Shown here in pieces: positions 8,396-16,981 of a stretch of DNA of 64,000 nt. The DNA comes from an uncultured Lachnospiraceae bacterium (GTDB lineage: Bacteria; Bacillota; Clostridia; Lachnospirales; Lachnospiraceae). The notes under the pieces were generated by a model. The model worked only from the letters and a program-made list of their open reading frames with translations. It was not told the origin of the DNA and searched no databases. The stretch's first letter is position 1, and each line of letters opens with the position of its first letter. The position numbers and the translations under genes are program-made. The stretch spans positions 52,108 to 116,107 of the forward strand of contig CAIFEV010000006.1 in NCBI GenBank assembly GCA_903789615.1, written 5' to 3'.

Positions 8396-9184
8396 TCAGT
8401 CAAACTTCGCGTCATTCATCCAGAGATACCGGTCGTCCTCAAAGCGGCTCGTCTGCAGCCACGGATTGTCCGGAAGATGACGGATCATCCAGCAGGTGTA
8501 CATCTGGAAACCCGGCGCCGCCGACTGCGGATGAAGCTGCCCGCCCGGGATCGCCGAAAAGCTGTTGTCAACGCTCTTGAAGACCTGATCGCCTACGAAG
8601 CTTGCGCCGAATCCTTCCGGACGGTCAAACTTGAAATAATAGCACTCCGGCTGCGGATGTCTGTGCGGCAGATATCCCGACCAGTTGCCGCGGTCATTGA
8701 GCACCTCGCCGAGAACCATGTTGCTCTCCGGGCAGATGTCCTTGTCAAAGATCGTGTTCACGCGGCGCTTCGCTGTGTTGCCGTACTTGCCGACAGCCGA
8801 CCACTTCCACGGAGCATCCTCCGGCTTGTAAAGCTTTGCGGCAAACTTCGTGTCATTCTTCGTGCGCTGTACAAGAATCTGAGAATCCGCCAGTGCTTTC
8901 ACGGCAAATGCACTTCCCGTCGCAACATGCAGTGCCCACGGGCCTTCGGTGAATACATCCTTGCGGGATGCTTCCTGCGTCGTCCCGTCCCAGGAAAACT
9001 CTACTCTTCCGGAAAGAAGCAGCGCAGCCGCTTCCTCGCCGTCAGTCGTGAAATTTCTTGTCTCTCCGGACTTCATGCGATAGACACGGATGTCCATCAT
9101 CATGTCCGAATAGTCATTCGTATATGTTGTGAGAATTTCCTCACCATTCGCATCAAACTGCGGATAGCCGAATACCTTGCTCAT
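8396..9184 (-). CDS. iolB: 5-deoxy-glucuronate isomerase
   Basis: A 262-residue double-cupin protein of the IolB family, which converts 5-deoxy-D-glucuronate to 2-deoxy-5-keto-D-gluconate. The C-terminal cupin shows the metal-site sequence YLPHRHPQPECYYFKFDRPEGFG, and the late PGGQLHPQSAAPGFQMY block is diagnostic. It is within the iol operon, 33 bp upstream of the Fe-ADH and 142 bp after iolD. Start ATG follows AAAGGA. Length is normal for the family. Confidence 0.95.
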   Translation of the reverse strand: MSKVFGYPQFDANGEEILTTYTNDYSDMMMDIRVYRMKSGETRNFTTDGEEAAALLLSGRVEFSWDGTTQEASRKDVFTEGPWALHVATGSAFAVKALADSQILVQRTKNDTKFAAKLYKPEDAPWKWSAVGKYGNTAKRRVNTIFDKDICPESNMVLGEVLNDRGNWSGYLPHRHPQPECYYFKFDRPEGFGASFVGDQVFKSVDNSFSAIPGGQLHPQSAAPGFQMYTCWMIRHLPDNPWLQTSRFEDDRYLWMNDAKFD

Positions 9185-9254
9185 ACGAAAATATCCTTTC
9201 TTTCTTCACATTCCGGCGCTGCCGCGCCTGCATGCTCAGATCTGTTGTCGTGCC

Positions 9255-9303
9255 TGGAGCCCGGCCAGATTGGCCTGCAAGCAGTCCATCTGGCCGTCTG
9301 CTC
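9255..9303 (-). promoter_or_regulatory. Intercistronic stem-loop between iolD and iolB
   Basis: The 142-bp gap has no credible gene but holds inverted arms GGCCAGAT (9263-9270) and ATCTGGCC (9288-9295) with a GC-rich surround and no following T run. It may be an mRNA processing or stability element. Confidence 0.35.
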
Positions 9304-9326
9304 CGGCACTGGACTTATCACATCCA

Positions 9327-11258
9327 TCAATACTTTCTTGCCTGGTCGCGATGTTCTTTGACGTCTTCTGCGGCTTCGCGGACACTTTCTTTTTCCGATG
9401 TCATTGCGATTCCGACGTTCCACCATGCATCATACCCGTCGGTCATGGTCTTCGGGATGATTTTCAGGTCAAACAGGCACGCAACGGTCTGTTTCTTGGA
9501 ATCTTCAAGGGCATCTCTCAGCTCTTTCACGCTGCGGCAGGTGTAGGTCTTCATGCCGTATGCCTGGCCGATCAGTGCATAGTTGGTTCTCACGAGATCG
9601 CCGTCCGGCTTCTTGCCTGTGAAGTAGCGGAACTCTGTTGCAAGAGAGCCGACGCCGTGCGTCATCTCCAGATTGTTGATGCAGCCGAAACCGCAGTTAT
9701 CAAATACCAGGATGTTGGTCTTGACCTGATCCTGCATGATCGCGCCCAGCTCGGAGTTGAGCATCTGGAAGCCGGAGTCGCCGATCACGGTGTACTCTTC
9801 ATGATCCGGATCCGCCAGCTTTACGCCCAGCGAAGCGCCGATCTCATACCCCATGCAGGAATAAGCGTACTCAACATGATAGCCGCCTCTTCTGTCCGTT
9901 CTCCACAGACGCTGCATGTCGCTCGGAAGCGAACCGCCGGCCGTGATCATCGTGGCATCCTTGTCGATCACCTGATTCAGCGTTGCGATCGCAGCGGTCT
10001 GCGTCAGGGTCGTGTCGAACTTCTTGACAAATTCCGGAATCGTCCGCGGATCTCTCGGCTTGATTTCCGGCTCGAAGTCATCGCCCGTGTAAACGATCGA
10101 AGCGAGACGGTCATATTCCTTGTCCCAGTCTGCTCTTGCCTTGGCAATTGCATCGCCCCACTGTGAATCATAGCTCTTTGCGCGCAGATTCTCAGCGAGC
10201 TTTTCAACCGTTGCCTTTGCGTCGCCGACAGCCTTTGTCGCATCATACTTATAGGCATGATAGCGGCTGTAGTTGATCGTCACGAACTTCACGTCCGGAT
10301 TGCGGAACAGCCACTTGGAACTTGTCGTGAAATCAGAAAGACGGGATCCGACAGCAATGATACAGTCAGCCTTCTGTGCAAGGCGGTTTGATGCAGACGT
10401 ACCGGTCACACCGATACCGCCCATGTTGTACGGATGGCTGGAGATGCAGGCTGACTTTCCTCCCTGTGTCTCGCCGTACGGAATGTGGAACTCCTCCGCG
10501 AACTTCTCAACCGTCTCACCGGCCTCGGAGAAACGCACGCCGCCGCCGACAATCATCATCGGGTTCTTCGATGCGGCGATAACCTCTGCGATATCCTCGA
10601 CCTCTTCCGGAACAGCAGCCGGACGATTGATACGATGCACTCTCTTGCGGAAGAAATATTCCGGATAGTCATAGCACTCGCCCTCGACATCCTGCGGAAG
10701 CGCGATGCAAACAGCGCCGCAGTCAGCCGGATCGGTGAGCACGCGCATTGCGTTTACAAGAGCCGGCATAACCTGCTCCGGTCTCTGAATGCGGTCCCAG
10801 TACCTGCAGACCGGCTTGAACGCATCATTGGTCGTCACAGCCAGACTGTAGGTCTGCTCCAGCTGCTGCAGAACCGGATCCGGCTGGCGGGAAGCGAATG
10901 TGTCACCCGGGAATACCAGAAGCGGAAGGTTGTTGGCCGTGGCAGTCGCGCAGCCGGTCACCATGTTTGCAGCGCCCGGTCCGATCGACGAGGAGCACGC
11001 GATGATCTTCTTGCGGTTATTCTGCTTGGCAAATGCTGTCGCAGCATGGCACATTCCCTGCTCGTTGCGGCCCTGGAATACCTTGAGCTGCCCCGGATCC
11101 GAGTCCAGTGCCTCACCGAGTCCGAGTGCGATTCCGTGTCCGAAGATTGTAAAAAAGCCTTCGACAAACTTTGTCGTAACACCGTCATAGCTGACGTACT
11201 GGTTATCAAGAAATTTTACGATCGCCTGCGCCGTCGAGAGATGATATCGTTTTTCCAT
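9327..11258 (-). CDS. iolD: 3D-(3,5/4)-trihydroxycyclohexane-1,2-dione hydrolase
   Basis: A 643-residue thiamine-diphosphate enzyme of the acetolactate synthase superfamily that opens the inositol-derived ring to 5-deoxy-glucuronate. Length matches IolD. Visible blocks include FGHGIALGLGEAL in the pyrimidine domain, GIGVTGTSASNRLAQKAD in the central domain and the cofactor-binding GDSGFQMLNSELGA followed by FDNCGFGCIN. It is the second gene of the iolC operon, 30 bp after iolC. Start ATG follows AGGAG. Confidence 0.96.
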   Translation of the reverse strand: MEKRYHLSTAQAIVKFLDNQYVSYDGVTTKFVEGFFTIFGHGIALGLGEALDSDPGQLKVFQGRNEQGMCHAATAFAKQNNRKKIIACSSSIGPGAANMVTGCATATANNLPLLVFPGDTFASRQPDPVLQQLEQTYSLAVTTNDAFKPVCRYWDRIQRPEQVMPALVNAMRVLTDPADCGAVCIALPQDVEGECYDYPEYFFRKRVHRINRPAAVPEEVEDIAEVIAASKNPMMIVGGGVRFSEAGETVEKFAEEFHIPYGETQGGKSACISSHPYNMGGIGVTGTSASNRLAQKADCIIAVGSRLSDFTTSSKWLFRNPDVKFVTINYSRYHAYKYDATKAVGDAKATVEKLAENLRAKSYDSQWGDAIAKARADWDKEYDRLASIVYTGDDFEPEIKPRDPRTIPEFVKKFDTTLTQTAAIATLNQVIDKDATMITAGGSLPSDMQRLWRTDRRGGYHVEYAYSCMGYEIGASLGVKLADPDHEEYTVIGDSGFQMLNSELGAIMQDQVKTNILVFDNCGFGCINNLEMTHGVGSLATEFRYFTGKKPDGDLVRTNYALIGQAYGMKTYTCRSVKELRDALEDSKKQTVACLFDLKIIPKTMTDGYDAWWNVGIAMTSEKESVREAAEDVKEHRDQARKY

Positions 11259-11288
11259 ATATATATTCTCCTGTCATTTGTCACCTGC

Positions 11289-12323
11289 TCACACGCGGGC
11301 AACCATTTCTCCGTAGAGTTTCTTTTCTTCGCTGATAAAGGCTTTCACCTGCTCTGTGTCCGGAAGGGAATCCGAACAGTTGTTGCTCCGGACCATCATG
11401 GACGCCTCGGCGCTTCCGAACTCCAGGCAGTCCTGAAGATCCCATCCCGAGAACAGTCCGTACAGGAATCCGCTGCCATATCCGTCGCCGCCGCCGAATC
11501 CCTTTCGCGCCGTCACCGGAAACGGCCTGATGGAAAATTTCTTTCCGTCGCAGGCATACGCGGTCGAGCCCTGCATCCCGTGCTTGATGACGCAGATCTT
11601 CGCGTTCTTCTTCTGCCAGTATTCAGCGGACTCTTCGTCGGTCATCCCCTCGCAAATCAGCTTCTCCGTCAGATCAAACTCCTCGCGGGAACCCATGATG
11701 ATATCCGCCTTTCCGGCAATCAGGGAATAGTAAATGGAAATCTCATCCGCGTTCTTCCAGTTGTAAGCCCGATAGTCAATATCGAAAATCAGCTTTGTTC
11801 CGACCTTCTCTGCCAGCATGGCAGCCTTGACGGCCGCTTCTCTTGACGGGCTTTCCGCCAGGGAGGTTCCGGAAATCAGGAGGGCTTTGGCAGAAGCGAT
11901 GTAATCCTCGTCAATATCATCTACCGAGAGCTGAAGATCCGCGATGTCATTGCGGTACATCAGAATGCTGCTCTCCTTCGGGGAAAGCATCTCCGTAAAC
12001 GTAAGTCCCAGTTTCTGACCACCGGTGCAGCGGGTGATATGAGAAGTATCTATCCCCCTCCTGTCAAAATACTCCGTCACAAAATCTCCGAACTGATCAT
12101 CGGAAACTTTTCCGATAAATCCGGACTTCAGACCGTGCTTTGTGACACCGACGGCGATACTGGCAGGAGAACCGCCGACGAATTTTTCAAAATAGTGGAC
12201 ATCCTTGAGAGGTTTGAAATCCTCTTTCACGCTGTCAGACCACGCAGGATTGAAATCAATCGCGACCCGGCCCAGCAGGATCAGGTCCAGCGGTCTGCTC
12301 TCGTCAAACTCAATATACTTCAT
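11289..12323 (-). CDS. iolC: 5-dehydro-2-deoxygluconokinase
   Basis: A 344-residue PfkB/ribokinase-family sugar kinase. It has the early GG motif (KFVGGSPASIAVG) and the late anion-hole/catalytic block RKGFGGGDGYGSGFLYG with the base Asp. It phosphorylates 2-deoxy-5-keto-gluconate at C6, producing the substrate of the aldolase. The frame is open farther upstream, but ATG 12323 directly follows GAAGGAGAAAAC and aligns with IolC N-termini (YIEFDESRPLDLILLGR), and upstream lies the promoter. First gene of the five-gene operon. Confidence 0.95.
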   Translation of the reverse strand: MKYIEFDESRPLDLILLGRVAIDFNPAWSDSVKEDFKPLKDVHYFEKFVGGSPASIAVGVTKHGLKSGFIGKVSDDQFGDFVTEYFDRRGIDTSHITRCTGGQKLGLTFTEMLSPKESSILMYRNDIADLQLSVDDIDEDYIASAKALLISGTSLAESPSREAAVKAAMLAEKVGTKLIFDIDYRAYNWKNADEISIYYSLIAGKADIIMGSREEFDLTEKLICEGMTDEESAEYWQKKNAKICVIKHGMQGSTAYACDGKKFSIRPFPVTARKGFGGGDGYGSGFLYGLFSGWDLQDCLEFGSAEASMMVRSNNCSDSLPDTEQVKAFISEEKKLYGEMVARV

Positions 12324-12380
12324 GTTTTCTCCTTCACGAATCCGTTTCGGCACGCCGCAGTCGCCACAAGACATGTGTGC

Positions 12381-12432
12381 TTTAAGCGTGCTTAATCCGA
12401 TTTGTCTGCCTTGATTTATTTTAGCACGCACG
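12381..12432 (-). promoter_or_regulatory. Putative iol operator pair at iolC promoter
   Basis: Two inverted arms flank the start-site region: CGTGCTTAAT (12387-12396) and ATTTTAGCACG (12418-12428). A near-identical pair lies at the iolE promoter. Outer ends are 42 bp apart here against 32 bp there, a difference of one helical turn, as expected for one shared regulator. Confidence 0.55.
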
Positions 12433-12446
12433 TCCGCGGCGTGCAA
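12418..12446 (-). promoter_or_regulatory. Promoter of iolC operon
   Basis: Minus-strand -35 TTGCAC (12446-12441), 17-bp spacer, -10 TAAAAT (12423-12418). It lies about 95 bp upstream of iolC and overlaps one operator arm. Confidence 0.75.
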
Positions 12447-12464
12447 CAGCAGATTTCCGATACC

Positions 12465-12510
12465 AAAAAACCGCACGGAGCAGAGTTTTTCCCTCTTCCA
12501 TGCGGTTTTA
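12465..12510 (-). terminator. Terminator of the iolE-iolG unit
   Basis: Arms AAAACCGCA (12467-12475) and TGCGGTTTT (12501-12509) form a minus-strand hairpin ending in a T run, 18 bp beyond the iolG stop codon. It separates the two iol transcription units. Confidence 0.75.
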
Positions 12511-12527
12511 GGATTTAAAGAATATCC

Positions 12528-13544
12528 TTATGCCTCTTCCACTTCCGACATCTTCACAACGCGATGCTCTTTGAGCGACTTGTTGCAGGCCATAGCCATG
12601 AGGACCGGCTTGAGTCCGTCATATACATTCAGTTCCGTGTCGGTGTCATTCTCAATGGCATTGACGAAACTGATGATCTCGTTCGCGTATGCATCCATAT
12701 ATCTCTCGAGGAAGAAGTGAAGCGGCACCTCGCCGGTGACACCCTGCGCATCCGAGACAACACATGTCGATGCAGCATCATTTCCAGTCATAGCCATGCC
12801 CTTGCTGCCGAACACTTCCGCTCTCTGATCGTAGCCGTAAACGGCCTTGCGGGAGTTGTCGATCGTGGCGATGGCGCCGTTCTCCATCTTCATTGTGATG
12901 ACAGCGGTGTCGATGTCGCCCGCCTGTCCGATCGCCGGATCAACTAAAACCGCACCCTCGACGAACACTTCCACCGGATCGCATCCGGCAAGATAGCGCA
13001 CCATGTCAAAATCATGGATGGTCATATCCATGAACATACCGCCGGAAACGGCCACATACGCCGGTGACGGCGGCTCCGGGTCGCGGCTGGTGATGCGGAT
13101 GATGTGCTCTTCGCCAACCTTGCCGGCATCGATCGCGGCGCGCACGGCGCGGAAATTGTGATCAAAGCGGCGGTTAAAGCCGACCTGATACTTGACCGGA
13201 TTCTTCTTCAGGGCTTCGATAACCTCCTAAATCTTTGCAACATCGTGATCGATCGGCTTCTCGCAGAAAACGTGCTTGCCGGCTGCGATTGCCTCGAGGG
13301 AGATCTGCGAGTGCGTGTCGGTGGAGGAGCAGATTAAAACTGCGTCGACGTCTTTGTCAGCCAGGACCTCCCTGTAGTCCTTCGTCACCTTTTCGACGCC
13401 GTGAGCCTTGGCAAATGCTTCCTTCTTCTCGTCCATGTACGGGTCCGCGACATATTTGATTTTTGCGTTCGGGACACGGGTGCTGATGGAGGTCATGTGT
13501 ACCTGGCCGATGCGGCCTGCTCCGATGATTCCTACTGTTACCAT
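12528..13544 (-). pseudogene. iolG: Inositol 2-dehydrogenase interrupted by in-frame TAG
   Basis: The frame encodes a full-length (338-codon) GFO/IDH/MocA oxidoreductase: Rossmann motif GIIGAGRIGQVH at the start, catalytic-lysine block FCEKPIDHD near residue 94-102, then ITSRDPEPPSPAYV and MTIHDFDMVRYLAG. It would oxidise myo-inositol to 2-keto-myo-inositol, the first catabolic step. Codon 106 (13229-13227) is TAG, between ...DVAKI and EVIEALKKN..., with the same frame continuing unchanged on both sides, so a single base change would restore it. No downstream start codon is well placed to reinitiate before residue ~134. The stop could be a true nonsense mutation, a sequence error, or a suppressed amber codon. 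Confidence 0.9.
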
Positions 13545-13571
13545 GATTGTTGTCCTTTCTGGATTGTGATA

Positions 13572-14471
13572 TCAGAGTCCTGTCTTCTCACCGATGTACT
13601 TTCTGGCCTTGATGGCATATTCAAGCGGATTGGCTTTCGCCGGATCCTGCTCCGCCTCAACCAGAAGCCAGCCCTCATAGCCGCCTTCTTCCAGAATCCT
13701 GAATACGTCAGTGAAATCATAGTCACCGTCGCCCGGAACCGTGAACGTGCCGGCGCGAACGCCGTCAAGGAAGCTCATGTCTTTAGCCTTCACTTCTTCT
13801 ACCACGCCGGTGCGGACATCCTTAAGATGTACGTGTTTGATGCGGTCAATGTACTTTTTGCACATCTTAGCCGGATCTACACCGCAGTAATAGAAATGAC
13901 CTGTGTCAAACAGAAGATTCATGTATCTCGGATCTGTCTCATCCATCAGGCGGTCTGTCTCTTCTGCCGTCTGAACCACCGTTCCGAGATGATGATGATA
14001 TACAAGCGTGATACCGTAGTCATCTATGGCAATCCTGCCGAGTTTGTTGAGACCCGTCGTCAGAGTATGCCACTCATCTTCGCTCATAATGTGCTTATGT
14101 CCGAAGATCGGTGTGTCCGTCTTTCCCTGTACGCTGTAGCTCTGCTCCGACGCGCCGATTCTCTTTGAACCCACGGCTTTGAGGAATGCGCACTGCGCGC
14201 GGAATTCCTTCTCGACCTCTTCAAACGGCTTTGTGAGCAGGAAACAGGAAAACCACTGGTTAGCGATCTGAAGCCCCCGCAGGTCCAGCGCCTTCTTGAG
14301 CACTGCCGGATCCTTCGGATATTTGTTGCCGACTTCGCAGCCTGTGAATCCCGCCAGTGCCATCTCGCTCACGCACTGTTCGAACGTGTTCTGCGAGCCG
14401 AGATCCGGCATGTCGTCGTTTGTCCATCCGATCGGCGCAATGCCCAGTTTCACCTTTGCTTTGTCAAACAT
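13572..14471 (-). CDS. iolE: Inosose (2-keto-myo-inositol) dehydratase
   Basis: A 299-residue TIM-barrel of the xylose-isomerase-like AP-endonuclease 2 family. The opening KLGIAPIGWTNDDMPDLG is characteristic of IolE, and likely metal ligands lie in LVYHHHLGT, LLFDTGHFYY and KHVHLKDVR. It dehydrates scyllo-inosose to the trihydroxycyclohexane-dione used by IolD. It leads the upstream iol unit, 27 bp before iolG. Start ATG follows CAGGAGG. Confidence 0.96.
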   Translation of the reverse strand: MFDKAKVKLGIAPIGWTNDDMPDLGSQNTFEQCVSEMALAGFTGCEVGNKYPKDPAVLKKALDLRGLQIANQWFSCFLLTKPFEEVEKEFRAQCAFLKAVGSKRIGASEQSYSVQGKTDTPIFGHKHIMSEDEWHTLTTGLNKLGRIAIDDYGITLVYHHHLGTVVQTAEETDRLMDETDPRYMNLLFDTGHFYYCGVDPAKMCKKYIDRIKHVHLKDVRTGVVEEVKAKDMSFLDGVRAGTFTVPGDGDYDFTDVFRILEEGGYEGWLLVEAEQDPAKANPLEYAIKARKYIGEKTGL

Positions 14472-14501
14472 AGATTCCTCCTGTAATTTTCACACATCAG
14501 C

Positions 14502-14545
14502 TGTGTGCTTTCACGTGCTAATTATCACAGGTCTATATTAGCACG
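14502..14545 (-). promoter_or_regulatory. Putative iol operator at iolE promoter
   Basis: A perfect 9-bp inverted repeat, CGTGCTAAT (14514-14522) and ATTAGCACG (14537-14545), plus an adjoining TGTGTGCTTT block (14502-14511) also found at the iolC promoter. Confidence 0.6.
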
Positions 14546-14563
14546 CATCAGCAGTGTGTGCAA
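14535..14563 (-). promoter_or_regulatory. Promoter of iolE-iolG unit
   Basis: Minus-strand -35 TTGCAC (14563-14558), 17-bp spacer, -10 TAATAT (14540-14535), overlapped by an operator arm. The layout copies the iolC promoter. Confidence 0.78.
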
Positions 14564-14590
14564 CAAAAACCTTCAAGTGACAAAAAGCTT

Positions 14591-14627
14591 CCCCGGAGTC
14601 GTAAATTCTGACTCCGGGGAAACTTTT
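14591..14627 (-). terminator. Terminator of the LacI regulator operon
   Basis: A perfect 10-bp stem CCCCGGAGTC / GACTCCGGGG (14591-14600, 14610-14619). On the minus strand it is followed by AAGCTTTTTG; a T run also exists on the plus strand. Confidence 0.75.
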
Positions 14628-14663
14628 TTTCAGCCACGGAAAGGCAGAAATCCGACCTTCCCG

Positions 14664-15704
14664 TCAGAGATTGTATTTGGTTTTGATGTTGATCTGCGTG
14701 TAAAAATGTTCTTTTTCCGGCTTTTTTCCGTCCTTCACCAGTGCGGCCAGGATCCGGAGCGCCTCGTGCCCCTGCATATAGCCATTCTGATCAATGATAA
14801 AGTCCGCCACATCTTCGCGCAGCAGTTTCTCATTGCCGGCCGTCTGGTCATAGATGATCACATACGGACGGTGATCGGTGATTCCAAGATCCTCAAACGC
14901 CTCTCCGATTCCCTTCTGTCCGCTCGAGACCACGAGAATTCCGGAGATTCCGGACGTCTCGCGCATCGCGTTGTCAATGATGCTCCGGACCTCCTCGCTG
15001 TCATCGAAACTCATGCTCACGCCGCTGGTCTCCATCTGCGGAAAGGAGCGCTTTGCCTCGCTCACGAACCCCTCCACCCGCCGGTTGGCCGCAGCACTTC
15101 CGAAATGTCCCGTGATGATCAGAACTTTCCCGCTGCCGTGCATCAGCATCGCCATCAGCCCCGCTGCCGTCCGGCCGCTCTTGCGGTTGTCCATGCCGAC
15201 AAAACATGCGCGGTCCGTTCCGAGAATATCCGTATTGAACGTGACCATCGGAATCCCCTTTGCCTGGATCACCTCGTTCATCTTCCGGCGCACTCTTTCC
15301 TTGTCCACCGGCATGATCGCAATCCCGTCGACCTTCTCATCTGCGAGTTCGCCGAGCATCTGCACCTGCTCATCCGCATCCACGCCGTCGCCCGCGCGGA
15401 TGAGAAGCTCTATGCCCATGCCCTTAAGCTCTGCCTCGCAGTCCCGGATTCCTTTATTCACGTCAGTCATGAACGGCGCACTGCCGAGCTGTGTGATCAC
15501 GCCGATCCGGTACAGTCCGTTCTTTCCGGCACCGGCTGTCTTTTTCACACGGCGGGTTTTGTGAACATATCCCAGTTCTTTTGCCGCCTGCAGGATTTTT
15601 TCCTCAGCCTCCGGGCTGATACGGCCTCTGTGATTGAGCGCCCTGTCCACCGTCCCTCTCGAGACGCCGGCAAGCTGCGCGATATCCTGAATCGTCGCTC
15701 TCAT
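14664..15704 (-). CDS. LacI-family transcriptional regulator, probable iol regulator
   Basis: A 346-residue regulator with an N-terminal LacI helix-turn-helix (TIQDIAQLAGVSRGTVDRAL, residues 4-23) and a periplasmic-binding-protein-like effector domain from about residue 65 (YRIGVITQLGSAPFMTDVNKG). The GTVDRAL variant is seen in regulators with sugar/cyclitol-type effector domains. It overlaps the end of larC by 4 bp (ATGA), so it is translationally coupled to it, and lies directly upstream of iolE. Given the shared inverted repeat at both iol promoters, it is the best candidate to bind them; the inducer is not visible. Confidence 0.88.
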   Translation of the reverse strand: MRATIQDIAQLAGVSRGTVDRALNHRGRISPEAEEKILQAAKELGYVHKTRRVKKTAGAGKNGLYRIGVITQLGSAPFMTDVNKGIRDCEAELKGMGIELLIRAGDGVDADEQVQMLGELADEKVDGIAIMPVDKERVRRKMNEVIQAKGIPMVTFNTDILGTDRACFVGMDNRKSGRTAAGLMAMLMHGSGKVLIITGHFGSAAANRRVEGFVSEAKRSFPQMETSGVSMSFDDSEEVRSIIDNAMRETSGISGILVVSSGQKGIGEAFEDLGITDHRPYVIIYDQTAGNEKLLREDVADFIIDQNGYMQGHEALRILAALVKDGKKPEKEHFYTQINIKTKYNL

Positions 15705-16948
15705 ATCTGTTCTTCCTGTGCCCTGACTCTCTCTCTGGCCTCACGGAGGCTGATATTTTCTCTTTCGGCCAGTGCCGCCGCGTCGTCGTAACCAGCCTTT
15801 CGCCGTGTCTGCCCGAATCCGGTACTCTCCTTGATGTGCACGGTGCCCGCAGGTGTTTCAAGCGTCCCGGTCCTGCTTTCCATCCGGTACCCCGTCTGAG
15901 GAAACACGCGCACGCCGATCGTAGACGTATAGGTAAAGAAAGAGGTGAGCACCGCCTGTTGTTTTTGCGGCGGGCAGAATGCCGTGATCAGAATGCCCGG
16001 TCTTTCCTTCTTCATACCGATCTGTGTCGTGTAAACTTCCGCTGCCCCCGCCGCGGCGATTCTCTCTGTGGCAAATGCTGCCTCCTCTGGCGTCATGTCG
16101 TCGACGTTGCAGCTGATGCAAAGAAGTTCCCCTTCCGGCCGCTCCTTTCCCGCCGCTCTGCCAAAAAGCGCGCGCACACAGTTTGCCTTCGGAAATTCTT
16201 TCATCCCGCAGCCATACCCGGATCTTTCTATAATCATCTGCGGCATCGGACCGAATTCGTTCACAAAGTATCCGAGAAGCGCCGCGCCGGTCGGAGTGCA
16301 GAGTTCTCCTTCAATGTTCCCCGCCTGCACCGGTATTCCCTCGAGCAGCTTTTCCGTCGCCGGAGCCGGTACCGGGAGGATACCGTGCATACAGCGCACA
16401 CTGCCAAATCCTGTGGTCACCGTGCCGGCGCAGATTCTGTCCGGTGCCAGACGCCGGACAAGCAGGCTGACGGTGATGACATCCGCCAGGGCATCCATCA
16501 TCCCCACCTCGTGGAAATGAACTTCACTCACATCAGCGCCGTGCACCCTGGCCTCGGCGGCGGCGATCCTCTGATAGACCGCTTTCGCATCTGTTTTAAC
16601 CTGTTCCGGCAGATGCAAAGAATCTATAAGCCGGACAATATCCGCCATGCGTACGGCGTGATGATGCCTGTGCTCATGATGGCCGTGCTCCTGGCAGCCA
16701 TGCTCATGGGGATTCTCAGCAGACGCCTGTGTTCCCTCTTCCTGTCCGCAGACTGTGACATGCAGAAGCGTCCCTCGTATGCCGCAGCGGCTGACCGTCT
16801 CTGCCTCCGAATGTACACCTGCAAGACCGCAGCTGTTGACTTCCTCCAGCACATGTTTCTGCTCATCATCCGGAAGCAGCTCCAGCAGGGCGGCACCGAG
16901 CATGTCGCCGGCCGCCCCCATTCCGGTATCAAGATAAAGAAGCTTCAA
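15701..16948 (-). CDS. larC: Nickel-pincer cofactor biosynthesis protein LarC
   Basis: A 415-residue LarC-type (UPF0272) protein, opening with YLDTGMGAAGDMLGAALLELL. Residues ~81-98 form a His-rich stretch (HEHGC...HGHHEHRHHH) suited to nickel binding, followed by the conserved VHFHEVGMMDALADV, PVPAPATEKLLEG and CTPTGAALLGYFV blocks. LarC inserts nickel into the pyridinium pincer cofactor used by LarA-type racemases/epimerases. Here it is one continuous frame, unlike the split larC1/larC2 of some lactobacilli. Start is TTG at 16948, supported by AGGAG 7 nt upstream. No larA, larB or larE is in the window. It is 33 bp after an aldo/keto reductase. Confidence 0.9.
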   Translation of the reverse strand: MKLLYLDTGMGAAGDMLGAALLELLPDDEQKHVLEEVNSCGLAGVHSEAETVSRCGIRGTLLHVTVCGQEEGTQASAENPHEHGCQEHGHHEHRHHHAVRMADIVRLIDSLHLPEQVKTDAKAVYQRIAAAEARVHGADVSEVHFHEVGMMDALADVITVSLLVRRLAPDRICAGTVTTGFGSVRCMHGILPVPAPATEKLLEGIPVQAGNIEGELCTPTGAALLGYFVNEFGPMPQMIIERSGYGCGMKEFPKANCVRALFGRAAGKERPEGELLCISCNVDDMTPEEAAFATERIAAAGAAEVYTTQIGMKKERPGILITAFCPPQKQQAVLTSFFTYTSTIGVRVFPQTGYRMESRTGTLETPAGTVHIKESTGFGQTRRKAGYDDAAALAERENISLREARERVRAQEEQI

Positions 16949-16981
16949 AATCCCTTCTCCTTTTTTGCACGCAGGCCGCTC

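Noticed and set aside
9181..9426. Minus-strand 81-residue frame between iolD and iolB
   Set aside because: It overlaps the iolD 3' end out of frame, is Arg-rich and has no ribosome site; the gap instead holds a stem-loop.
13236..13544. Selenocysteine or pyrrolysine insertion as sole explanation for the iolG stop
   Set aside because: Selenocysteine uses TGA, not TAG, and the affected position is not a catalytic residue as in known pyrrolysine proteins; no suppressor tRNA or Pyl genes are in the window, so this stays only a genome-level question.
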